From positions 71,544,824-71,608,823 of the forward strand of contig OZ038485.1 in assembly GCA_964036315.1 (NCBI GenBank): 64,000 bases of DNA, read 5' to 3'. Of this stretch, positions 1 through 10,700 are shown one piece after another. Below the pieces are notes generated by a model, which was not told where the DNA came from, searched no databases, and saw nothing but the letters and a program-made list of their open reading frames with translations. The translations under genes and the position numbers were made by a program. Positions within the stretch are counted from its first letter, which is position 1. Each line of letters begins with the position of its first letter. The stretch comes from Acanthosepion esculentum (Eukaryota > Mollusca > Cephalopoda > Sepiida > Sepiidae).

Positions 1-389
1 ATTTCAATAAGTAAATCAATTTTTCAAACAACCGTGTTTAACGTTGAAAAAGAAGCCAAAACAGCTTGCTTTTACACCTAAAATTCAATATTTTTCAAAA
101 CTTTGTAAAACTTAAAATTTGCAATATAACTTTGTGAAAATTGTTGAAACATGCTGAAATCAATACTTTTCGATCGATAACATATCAATTTTCAATAATT
201 TTATTGGTTTTCTAAAGATTTCAATAGGTAAATCAATTTTTCAAACAACCGTGTTTAACGTTGAAAAAGAAGCCAAAACACCTTGCTTTTACACCTAAAA
301 TTCAATATTTTTCAAAACATTGTAAAACTTAAAATTTGCAATATAACTGTGTGAAAACTGTTGAAACTTGTTGAAATCAATACTTTTCG

Positions 390-406
390 ATCGATAACAT
401 ATCGAT
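390..406. other. Conserved 17-bp dyad in each monomer (representative)
   Basis: ATCGATA-ACA-TATCGAT is a perfect inverted repeat with 7-bp arms and a 3-nt centre. It sits in the most conserved part of the monomer and overlaps CGATCG at its left. Almost every unit keeps it. Exceptions are visible: CATATCAAT in the first unit (about 181), a 2-bp deletion giving AACATCGAT (about 1896, 3588, 5523, 20520, 27823, 32099), CATAGCG (14054, 15781), CATATAG (23957, 33811) and CGATTGATAAC variants. Symmetric sites of this size in satellites can bind proteins or extrude as small hairpins; no such function is shown here. The site also contains two ClaI sites (ATCGAT) and lies beside a PvuI site (CGATCG). 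Confidence 0.75.
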
Positions 407-409
407 TTT

Positions 410-423
410 CAATAATTTTATTG
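410..423. other. Second short inverted repeat CAATAA-TT-TTATTG (representative)
   Basis: Four bases downstream of the main dyad, CAATAA and TTATTG form 6-bp complementary arms around TT. It recurs in nearly all monomers. Variants that break it are subfamily markers: ATTCTATTGG (48731, 49589, 53263), ATTTTAATGG (57795, 60172, 60823, 62554, 63640), ATTGTATTGG (about 45704, 48296, 51098) and ATTGCTTTTC (36414, 37282, 39447). With arms this short and AT-rich, chance symmetry is quite possible. Confidence 0.5.
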
Positions 424-530
424 GTTTTCTAAAGATTTCAATAAGTAAATCAATTTTTCAAACAACCGTGTTTAACGTTGAAAAACAAGCCAAAACAGCT
501 TGCTTTTACACCTAAAATTCAATATTTTTC

Positions 531-594
531 AAAACTTTTTAAAACTTAAAATTTGCAATATAACTTTGTGAAAACTGTTGAAACTTGTTGAAAT
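531..594. other. Phased A-tracts and 10-bp sub-repeats in the monomer (representative)
   Basis: In this unit AAAA or AAA tracts start at 531, 541, 548, 571, 581 and 591. The last three belong to three consecutive 10-bp blocks, GAAAACTGTT, GAAACTTGTT and GAAATCAATA (G at 570, 580 and 590). Tract spacing close to the helical repeat is the classic cause of intrinsic DNA bending, and curved monomers are common in satellites. Curvature is inferred from spacing only. The block is also a deletion hotspot: one 10-bp block is missing near 9121-9130, and a 10-bp TTTGTAAAAC is missing near 1180, 2885 and 3515. Confidence 0.6.
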
Positions 595-699
595 CAATAC
601 TTTTCGATCGATAACATATCGATTTTCAATAATTTTATTGGTTTTCTAAAGATTTCAATAAGTAAATCAATTTTTCAAACAACCGTGTTTAACGTTGAA

Positions 700-3600
700 A
701 AAGAAGCCAAAACAGCTTGCTTTTACACCTAAAATTCAATATTTTTAAAAACTTTGTAAAACTTAAAATTTGCAATATAACTTTGTGAAAACTGTTGAAA
801 CTTGTTGAAATCAATACTTTTCGATCGATAACATATCGATTTTCAATAATTTTATTGGTTTTCTAAAGATTTCATTAAGTAAATCAATTTTTCAAATAAC
901 CGTGTTTAACGTTGAAAAAGAAGCCAAAACAGCTTACTTTTACACCTAAAATTCAATATTTTTCAAAACTTTGTAAAACTTAAAATTTGCAATATAACTT
1001 TGTGAAAACTGTTGAAACTTGTTGAAATCAATACTTTTCGATCGATAACATAACGATTTTCAATAATTTTATTGGTTTTCTAAAGATTTCAATAAGTAAA
1101 TCAATTTTTCATACAGTTTAACGTTGAAAAAGAAGCCAAAATTGCTTGCTTTTACACCTAAAATTCAATATTTTTCAAAACTTAAAATTTGCAATATAAC
1201 TTTGTGAAAACTGTGGAAACATGCTGAAATCAATACTTTTCGATCGATAACATATCGATTTTCAATAATTTTATTGATTTTCTAAAGATTTCAATAAGTA
1301 AGTCAATTTTTCATACAGTTTAACGTTGAAAAACAAGCCAAAACAGCTTGCTTTTACACCTAAAATTCAATATTTTTCAAACCTTTGTAAAACTTAAAAT
1401 TTGCAATATAACTGTGTGAAAACTGTTGAAACTTGTTGAAATCAATACTTTTCGATCGATAACATATCGATTTTCAATAATTTTATTGGTTTTCTAAAGA
1501 TTTCAATAAGTAAATCAATTTTTCAAACAACCGTGTTTAAGATTGAAAAAGAAGCCAAAACAGCTTGCTTGTACACCTAAAATTCAATATTTTTCAAAAG
1601 TTTGTAAAACTTAAAATTTGCAATATAACTTTGTGAAAACTGTTGAAACATGTTGAAATCAATACTTTTCGATCGATAACATATCGATTTTCAATAATTT
1701 TGTTGGTTTTCTAAAGATTTCAATAAGTAAATCAATTTTTCAAACAACCGTGTTTAACGTTGAAAAAGAAGCCAAAACAGCTTGCTTTTACACCTAAAAT
1801 TCAATATTTTTAAAAACTTTGTAAAACTTACAATTTTCAATATGACTTTGTGAAAACTGTTGAAACTCGTTGAAATCAATACTTTTCGATCGATAACATC
1901 GATTTTCAATAATATTATTGGTTTTCTAAAGATTTCAATAAGTAAATCAATTTTTCATACAGTTTAACGTTGAAAAAGAAGCCAAAATTGCTTGCTTTTA
2001 CACCTAAAATTCAATATTTTTCAAAACTTTGTAAAACTTAAAATTTGCAATATAACTTTGTGAAAACTGTTGAAACATGCTGAAATCAATACTTTTCGAT
2101 CGATAACATATCGATTTTCAATAATTTTATTGGTTTTCTAAAGATTTCAATAAGTAAGTCAATTTTTCATACAATTTAACGTTGAAAAACAAGCCAAAAC
2201 AGCTTGCTTTTACACCTAAAATTCAATATTTTTAAAAACTTTTAAAACTTAAAATTTGCAATATAACTTTGTGAAAACTGTTGAAACTTGTTGAAATCAA
2301 TACTTTTCGATCGATAACATATCGATTTTCAATAATTTTATTGGTTTTCTAAAGATTTCAATAAGTAAATCAATTTTTCAAACAACCGTGTTTAAGATTG
2401 AAAAAGAAGCCAAAACAGCTTGCTTTTACACCTAAAATTCAATATTTTTAAAAACTTTGTAAAACTTAAAATTTGCAATATAACTTTGTGAAAACTGTTG
2501 AAACTTGTTGAAATCAATACTTTTCGATCGATAACATATCGATTTTCAATAATTTTATTGGTTTTCTAAAGATTTCATTAAGTAAATCAATTTTTCAAAC
2601 AACCGTGTTTAACGTTGAAAAAGAAGCCAAAACAGCTTACTTTTACACCTAAAATTCAATATTTTTCAAAACTTTGTAAAACTTAAAATTTGCAATATAA
2701 CTTTGTGAAAACTGTTGAAACTTGTTGAAATCAATACTTTTCGATCGATAACATAACGATTTTCAATAATTTTATTGGTTTTCTAAAGATTTCAATAAGT
2801 AAATCAATTTTTCATACAGTTTAACGTTGAAAAAGAAGCCAAAATTGCTTGCTTTTACACCTAAAATTCAATATTTTTCAAAACTTAAAATTTGCAATAT
2901 AACTTTGTGAAAACTGTGGAAACATGCTGAAATCAATACTTTTCGATCGATAACATATCGATTTTCAATAATTTTATTGGTTTTCTAAAGATTTCAATAA
3001 GTAAGTCAATTTTTCATACAGTTTAACGTTGAAAAACAAGCCAAAACAGCTTGCTTTTACACCTAAAATTCAATATTTTTCAAACCTTTGTAAAACTTAA
3101 AATTTGCAATATAACTGTGAAAACTGTTGAAACTTGTTGAAATCAATACTTTTCGATCGATAACATATCGATTTTCAATAATTTTATTGGTTTTCTAAAG
3201 ATTTCAATAAGTAAATCAATTTTTCAAACAACCGTGTTTAAGATTGAAAAAGAAGCCAAAACAGCTTGCTTGTACACCTAAAATTCAATATTTTTCAAAA
3301 GTTTGTAAAACTTAAAATTTGCAATATAACTTTGTGAAAACTGTTGAAACATGTTGAAATCAATACTTTTCGATCGATAACATATCGATTTTCAATAATT
3401 TTGTTGGTTTTCTAAAGATTTCAATAAGTAAATCAATTTTTCAAACAACCGTGTTTAACGTTGAAAAAGAAGCCAAAACAGCTTGCTTTTACACCTAAAA
3501 TTCAATATTTTTCAAAACTTAAAATTTGCAATATAACTTTGTGAAAACTGTTGAAACTCGTTGAAATCAATACTTTTCGATCGATAACATCGATTTTCAA

Positions 3601-3840
3601 TAATATTATTGGTTTTCTAAAGATTTCAATAAGTAAATCAATTTTTCATACAGTTTAACGTTGAAAAAGAAGCCAAAATTGCTTGCTTTTACACCTCAAA
3701 TTCAATATTTTTCAAAACTTTGTAAAACTTAAAATTTGCAATATAACTTTGTGAAAACTGTTGAAACATGCTGAAATCAATACTTTTCGATCGATAACAT
3801 ATCGATTTTCAATAATTTTATTGGTTTTCTAAAGATTTCA
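700..3840 (+). repeat. Higher-order repeat, 8 monomers, offset 1703/1691 bp
   Basis: About 700-2145 recurs at about 2403-3840. Rare variants repeat at a constant distance: AGCTTAC at 931 and 2634 (1703 bp), CAAAATTGCTTGC at 1141 and 2844 (1703), TTGTACACC at 1571 and 3272 (1701, after a 2-bp deletion near 3116), and the second ATTGCTTGC at 1987 and 3678 (1691, after a further 10-bp loss). Both copies contain units shortened by loss of TTTGTAAAAC (about 1180, 2885). The copies therefore share deletions as well as substitutions, so this is one block duplication and not chance similarity of monomers. Confidence 0.85.
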
Positions 3841-6800
3841 ATAAGTAAATCAATTTTTCAAACAACCGTGTTTAACGTTGAAAAAGAAGCCAAAACAGCT
3901 TGCTTTTACACCTAAAATTCAATATTTTTAAAAACTTTGTAAAACATAAAATTTGAAATATAACTTTGTGAAAACTGTTGAAACATGCTGAAATCAATAC
4001 TTTTCGATCGATAACATATCGATTTTCAATAATTTTATTGGTTTTCTAAACATTTCAATAAGTAAATTAATTTTTCAAACAACCGTGTTTAACGGTGAAA
4101 AACAAGCCAAAACAGCTTGCTTTTACACCTAAAATTCAATATTTTTCAAAACTTTGTAAAACTTAAAATTTGCAATATAACTGTGTGAAAACTGTTGAAA
4201 CATGCTGAAATCAATACTTTTCGATCGATAACATATCGATGTTCAATAATTTTATTGGTTTTCTAAAGATTTCAATAAGTAAGTCAATTTTTCATACAGA
4301 TTAACGGTGAAAAACAAGCCAAAACAGCTTGCTTTTACACCTAAAATTCAATATTTTTCAAAACTTTGTAAAACTTAAAATTTCCAATATAACTTTGTGA
4401 AAACTGTTGAAACTTGTTGAAATCAATACTTTTCGATCGATAACATATCGATTTTCAATAATTTTATTGGTTTTCTAAAGATTTCAATAAGTAAATCAAT
4501 TTTTCAAACAACCGTGTTTAAGATTGAAAAAGAAGCCAAAACAGCTTGCTTTTACACCTAAAATTCAATATTTTTCAAAACTTTGTAAAACTTAAAATTT
4601 GCAATATAACTTTGTGAAAACTGTTGAAACATGCTGAAATCAATACTTTTCGATCGATAACATATCGATTTTCAATAATTTTATTGGTTTTCTAAAGATT
4701 TCAATAAGTAAGTCAATTTTTCATACAGATTAACGGTGAAAAACAAGCCAAAACAGCTTGCTTTTACACCTAAAATTCAATATTTTTCAAAATATTGTAA
4801 AACTTAAAATTTGCAATATAACTTTGTGAAAACTGTTGAAACATGTTGAAATCAATACTTTTCGATCGATAACATATCGATTTTAAATAATTTTATTGGT
4901 TTCTAAAGATTTCAATAAGTAAATCAATTTTTCAAACAACCGTGTTTAACGTTGAAAAACAAGCCAAAACAGCTTGCTTTTACACCTAAAATTCAATATT
5001 TTTCAAAACTTTGTAAAACTTAAAATTTGCAATATAACTTTGTGAAAACTGTTGAAACTTGTTGAAATCAATACTTTTCGATCGATAACATATCGATTTT
5101 CAATAATTTTATTGGTTTTCTAAAGATTTCAATAAGTAAATCAATTTTTCAAACAACCGTGTTTAAGATTGAAAAAGAAGCATAAAACAGCTTGCTTTTA
5201 CACCTAAAATTCAATATTTTTCAAAACTTTGTAAAACTTAAAATTTGCAATATAACTTTGTGAAAACTGTTGAAACTTGTTGAAATCAATACTTTTCGAT
5301 CGATAACATATCGATTTTCAATAATTTTATTGGTTTTCTAAAGATTTCAATAAGTAAATCAATTTTTCAAACAACCGTGTTTAACGTTGAAAAAGAAGCC
5401 AAAACAGCTTGCTTTTACACCTAAAATTCAATATTTTTAAAAACTTTGTAAAACTTACAATTTTCAATATGACTTTGTGAAAACTGTTGAAACTCGTTGA
5501 AATCAATACTTTTCGATCGATAACATCGATTTTCAATAATATTATTGGTTTTCTAAAGATTTCAATAAGTAAATCAATTTTTCATACAGTTTAACGTTGA
5601 AAAAGAAGCCAAAATTGCTTGCTTTTACACCTCAAATTCAATATTTTTCAAAACTTTGTAAAACTTAAAATTTGCAATATAACTTTGTGAAAACTGTTGA
5701 AACATGCTGAAATCAATACTTTTCGATCGATAACATATCGATTTTCAATAATTTTATTGGTTTTCTAAAGATTTCAATAAGTAAGTCAATTTTTCATACA
5801 ATTTAACGTTGAAAAACAAGCCAAAACAGCTTGCTTTTACACCTAAAATTCAATATTTTTAAAAACTTTTAAAACTTAAAATTTGCAATATAACTTTGTG
5901 AAAACTGTTGAAACTTGTTGAAATCAATACTTTTCGATCGATAACATATCGATTTTCAATAATTTTATTGGTTTTCTAAAGATTTCAATAAGTAAATCAA
6001 TTTTTCAAACAACCGTGTTTAAGATTGAAAAAGAAGCCAAAACAGCTTGCTTTTACACCTAAAATTCAATATTTTTAAAAACTTTGTAAAACTTAAAATT
6101 TGCAATATAACTTTGTGAAAACTGTTGAAAATTGTTGAAATCAATACTTTTCGATCGATAACATATCGATTTTCAATAATTTTATTGGTTTTCTAAAGAT
6201 TTCAATAAGTAAATCAATTTTTCAAACAACCGTGTTTAACGTTGAAAAAGAAGCCAAAACAGCTTGCTTTTACACCTAAAATTCAATATTTTTAAAAACT
6301 TTGTAAAACATAAAATTTGAAATATAACTTTGTGAAAACTGTTGAAACATGCTGAAATCAATACTTTTCGATCGATAACATATCGATTTTCAATAATTTT
6401 ATTGGTTTTCTAAACATTTCAATAAGTAAATTAATTTTTCAAACAACCGTGTTTAACGGTGAAAAACAAGCCAAAACAGCTTGCTTTTACACCTAAAATT
6501 CAATATTTTTCAAAACTTTGTAAAACTTAAAATTTGCAATATAACTGTGTGAAAACTGTTGAAACATGCTGAAATCAATACTTTTCGATCGATAACATAT
6601 CGATGTTCAATAATTTTATTGGTTTTCTAAAGATTTCAATAAGTAAGTCAATTTTTCATACAGATTAACAGTGAAAAACAAGCCAAAACAGCTTGCTTTT
6701 ACACCTAAAATTCAATATTTTTCAAAACTTTGTAAAACTTAAAATTTCCAATATAACTTTGTGAAAACTGTTGAAACTTGTTGAAATCAATACTTTTCGA

Positions 6801-7804
6801 TCGATAACATATCGATTTTCAATAATTTTATTGGTTTTCTAAAGATTTCAATAAGTAAATCAATTTTTCAAACAACCGTGTTTAAGATTGAAAAAGAAGC
6901 CAAAACAGCTTGCTTTTACACCTAAAATTCAATATTTTTCAAAACTTTGTAAAACTTAAAATTTGCAATATAACTTTGTGAAAACTGTTGAAACATGCTG
7001 AAATCAATACTTTTCGATCGATAACATATCGATTTTCAATAATTTTATTGGTTTTCTAAAGATTTCAATAAGTAAGTCAATTTTTCATACAGATTAACGG
7101 TGAAAAACAAGCCAAAACAGCTTGCTTTTACACCTAAAATTCAATATTTTTCAAAATATTGTAAAACTTAAAATTTGCAATATAACTTTGTGAAAACTGT
7201 TGAAACATGTTGAAATCAATACTTTTCGATCGATAACATATCGATTTTAAATAATTTTATTGGTTTCTAAAGATTTCAATAAGTAAATCAATTTTTCAAA
7301 CAACCGTGTTTAACGTTGAAAAACAAGCCAAAACAGCTTGCTTTTACACCTAAAATTCAATATTTTTCAAAACTTTGTAAAACTTAAAATTTGCAATATA
7401 ACTTTGTGAAAACTGTTGAAACTTGTTGAAATCAATACTTTTCGATCGATAACATATCGATTTTCAATAATTTTATTGGTTTTCTAAAGATTTCAATAAG
7501 TAAATCAATTTTTCAAACAACCGTGTTTAAGATTGAAAAAGAAGCATAAAACAGCTTGCTTTTACACCTAAAATTCAATATTTTTCAAAACTTTGTAAAA
7601 CTTAAAATTTGCAATATAACTTTGTGAAAACTGTTGAAACTTGTTGAAATCAATACTTTTCGATCGATAACATATCGATTTTCAATAATTTTATTGGTTT
7701 TCTAAAGATTTCAATAAGTAAATCAATTTTTCAAACAACCGTGTTTAACGTTGAAAAAGAAGCCAAAACAGCTTGCTTTTACACCTAAAATTCAATATTT
7801 TTCA
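3776..7804 (+). repeat. Higher-order repeat, 11 monomers, offset 2364 bp
   Basis: About 3776-5440 recurs at about 6140-7804. AAAACATAAAATTTGAAATATAAC markers lie at 3941 and 6305, and GAAGCATAAAACAG markers at 5181 and 7545, both 2364 bp apart. Shared private changes in both copies include AAACATTTC, AAGTAAATTAA, ATATCGATGTTC, AACGGTGAAAAAC, TTTCCAATATAAC and ATTGGTTTCTAAAG with one base lost. The match ends near 5440/7804, where one copy has ATTTTTAAAAAC and the other ATTTTTCAAAAC. Confidence 0.85.
5350..6130 (+). repeat. Extra copy of the 1.7-2.5 kb segment, offset 3627 bp
   Basis: This segment matches about 1723-2503. TTACAATTTTCAATATGAC lies at 1828 and again at 5455, and CATACAATTTAACG at 2168 and 5795; both pairs are 3627 bp apart. 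The neighbouring ACACCTCAAATTC variant is shared with 3691 (5627, 1936 bp apart), so this stretch combines markers from two earlier copies. The exchange therefore crossed the boundary between adjoining higher-order units. Confidence 0.75.
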
Positions 7805-10700
7805 AAACTTTGTAAAACTTAAAATTTGCAATATAACTTTGTGAAAACTGTTGAAACTTGTTGAAATCAATACTTTTCGATCGATAACATATCGATTTTC
7901 AATAATTTTATTGGTTTTCTAAAGATTTCAATAAGTAAATCAATTTTTCAAACAACCGTGTTTAACGTTGAAAAAGAAGCCAAAACAGCTTGCTTTTACA
8001 CCTAAAATTCAATATTTTTCAAAACTTTGTAAAACTTAAAATTTGCAATATAACTTTGTGAAAACTGTTGAAACATGCTGAAATCAATACTTTTCGATCG
8101 ATAACATATCGATTTTCAATAATTTTATTGGTTTTCTAAAGATTTCAATAATTAAGTCAATTTTTCATACAGTTTAACGTTGAAAAAGAATCCAAAACAG
8201 CTTGCTTTTACACCTAAAATTCAATATTTTTCAAAACTTTGTAAAACATAAAATTTGCAATATAACTTTGTGAAAACTGTTGAAACTTGTTGAAATCAAT
8301 ACTTTTCGATCGATAACATATCGATTTTCAATAATTTTATTGGTTTTCTAAAGATTTCAATAAGTAAATCAATTTTTCAAACAACCGTGTTTAACGTTGA
8401 AAAACAAGCCAAAACAACTTGCTTTTACACCTAAAATTCAATATTTTTCTAAACTTTGTAAAACTTAAAATTTGCAATATAACTTTGTGAAAACTGTTGA
8501 AACTTGTTGAAATCAATACTTTTCGATCGATAACATATCGATTTTCAATAATTTTATTGGTTTTCTAAAGATTTCAATAAGTAAATCAATTTTTCAAACA
8601 ACCATGTTTAACGTTGAAAAACAAGCCAAAACAGCTTCAATATTTTTCAAAACTTTTTAAAACTTAAAATTTGCAATATAACTGTGTGAAAACTGTTGAA
8701 ACATGCTGAAATCAATACTTTCGATCGATAACATATCGATTTTCAATAATTTCATTGGTTTTCTAAAGATTTCAATAAGTAAGTGAATTTTTCATACAGT
8801 TTAACGTTGAAAAAGAATCCAAAACAGCTTGCTTTTACACCTAAAATTCAACATTTTTAAAAACTTTGTAAAACATAAAATGTGCAATATAACTTTGTGA
8901 AAACTGTTGAAACTTGTTGAAATCAATACTTTTCGATCGATAACATACCGATTTTCAATAATTTTATTGGTTTTCTAAAGATTTCAATAAGTAAATCAAT
9001 TTTTCAAACAACCGTGTTTAACGTTGGAAAACAAGCCAAAACAGCTTGCTTTTACACCTAAAATTCAATATTTTTCAAAACTTTGTAAAACTTAAAATTT
9101 GCAATATAACTTTGTTAAAACTGTTGAAATCAATACTTTTCGATCGATAACATATCGATTTTCAACAATTTTATTGGTTTTCTAAAGATTTCAATAAGTA
9201 AATCAATTTTTCAAACAACCGTGTTTAACGTTGAAAAACAAGCCAAAACAACTTGCTTTTACACCTAAAATTCAATATTTTTCAAAACTTTGTAAAACTT
9301 AAAATTTGCAATATAACTTTGTGAAAACTGTTGAAACTTGTTGAAATCAATACTTTTCGATCGATAACATATCGATTTTCAATAATTTTATTGGTTTTCT
9401 AAAGATTTCAATAAGTAAATCAATTTTTCAAACAACCATGTTTAACGTTGAAAAACAAGCCAAAACAGCTTGCTTTTACACCTAAAATTCAATATTTTTC
9501 AAAACTTTGTAAAACTTAAAATTTGCAATATAACTGTGGGAAAACTGTTGAAACTTGTTGAAATCAATACTTTTCGATCGATAACATATCGATTTTCAAT
9601 AATTTTATTGGTTTTCTAAAGATTTCAATAAGTAAATCAATTTTTCAAACAACCGTGTTTAACGTTGAAAAACAAGCCAAAACAGCTTGCTTTTTCAAAA
9701 CTTCGTAAAACTTAAAATTTGCAATATAACTTTGTGAAATCTGTTGAAACTTGTTGAAATCAATACTTTTCGATCGATAACATATCGATTTTCAATAATT
9801 TTATTGGTTTTCTAAAGATTTCAATAAGTAAATCAATTTTTCATACAGTTTAACGTTGAAAAAGAAGCCAAAACAGCTTGCTTTTACACCTAAAATTCAA
9901 TATTTTTCAAAACTTGTCAAATTTAAAATTTTCAATATAACTTTGTGAAAACTGTTGAAACTCGTTGAAATCAATACTTTTCGATCGATAACATATCGAT
10001 TTTCAATAATTTTATTGGTTTTTTTAAAGATTTCAATAAGTAAATCAATTTTTCAAACAACCGTGTTTAACGTTGAAAAACAAGCCCAAACTGCTTGCTT
10101 TTACACCTAAATTCAATATTTTTCAAAACTGTGTAAAACTTAAAATTTGCAATATAACTGTGTGAAAACTGTTGAAACTTGTTGAAATCAATACTTTTCG
10201 AACGATAACATATCGATTTTCAATAATTTTATTGGTTTTCTAAAGATTTCAATAAGTAAGTCAATTTTTCATACAGTTTAACGTTGAAAAACAAGCCAAA
10301 ACAGCTTGCTTTTACACCTAAAATTCAATATTTTTCAAAACTTTGTAAAACTTAAAATTTGCAATATAACTTTGTGAAAACTGTTGAAACTTGTTGAAAT
10401 CAATACTTTTCGATCGATAACATATCGACTTTCAATAATTTTATTGGTTTTCTAAAGATTTGAATAAGTAAATCAATTTTTCAAACAACCGTGTTTAACG
10501 TTGAAAAAGATTCCAAAACAGCTTGCTTTTACACCTAAAATTCAATATTTTTAAAAACTTTGTAAAACTTAAAATTTGCAATATAACTTTGTGAAAACTG
10601 TTGAAACATGCTGAAATCAATACTTTTCGATCGATAACATATCGATTTTCAATAATTTTATTGGTTTTCTAAGATTTCAATAAGTAAATCAATTTTTCAA
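7805..10700 (+). repeat. Diverged, deletion-rich satellite segment
   Basis: The monomer pattern continues but with more private changes than elsewhere. Visible losses are an 18-bp deletion at about 8636 (CAGCTTCAATATTT), loss of one 10-bp GAAA sub-repeat at about 9121, and a deletion of about 22 bp near 9690 joining GCTTGC to TTTTTCAAAAC. CCGTG has become CCATG at about 8603 and 9437. I could not anchor a long higher-order repeat here. There are no genes. Confidence 0.8.

Larger units (their letters stand above)
388..604 (+). repeat. Representative 217-bp monomer (type A)
   Basis: This unit shows the standard anatomy when counted from CGATCG. In order it has: the CGATCGAT dyad region; a CAATAA/TTATTG inverted repeat; TTTCTAAAGATTTC; AATAAGTAAATC; CAAACAACCGTG; TTTAACGTTG; an A-rich stretch with either AAAAAGAAGCC or AAAAACAAGCC; CAGCTTGCTTTTACACC; TCAATATTTTTC; AAAACTTTGTAAAACTT; AATTTGCAATATAAC; and three GAAA-led 10-bp sub-repeats ending before the next CTTTTCGATCG. 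The G/C choice in AAAAAGAAGCC/AAAAACAAGCC and the choice of TTGTTGAAATC or ATGCTGAAATC are the two commonest polymorphisms and are scattered over the whole window. This copy carries one private change, ACTTTTT for ACTTTGT near 535. Type A makes up the majority of the array. Confidence 0.95.
1..700 (+). repeat. Regular type A monomers at left edge
   Basis: Type A units at strict 217-bp spacing (landmarks 171, 388, 605), entering mid-monomer. Private changes include CATATCAATT at about 181 and AATAGGTAAATC at about 223. There is no higher-order duplication that I can anchor within this short stretch and no gene. Confidence 0.85.

Noticed and set aside
385..410. Rho-independent terminator or hairpin regulator from the ATCGATA/TATCGAT dyad
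   Set aside because: It is a 7-bp AT-rich arm with a 3-nt loop that recurs every 217 bp without any gene; there is no G+C-rich stem, and the setting is eukaryotic satellite.
388..604. Tandem tRNA, 5S rRNA or snRNA gene cluster
   Set aside because: A 217-bp period is in a plausible size range, but the unit has about 25% GC and I see no tRNA A/B box, 5S internal promoter or snRNA Sm-site context, and no stable fold beyond short AT-rich dyads.
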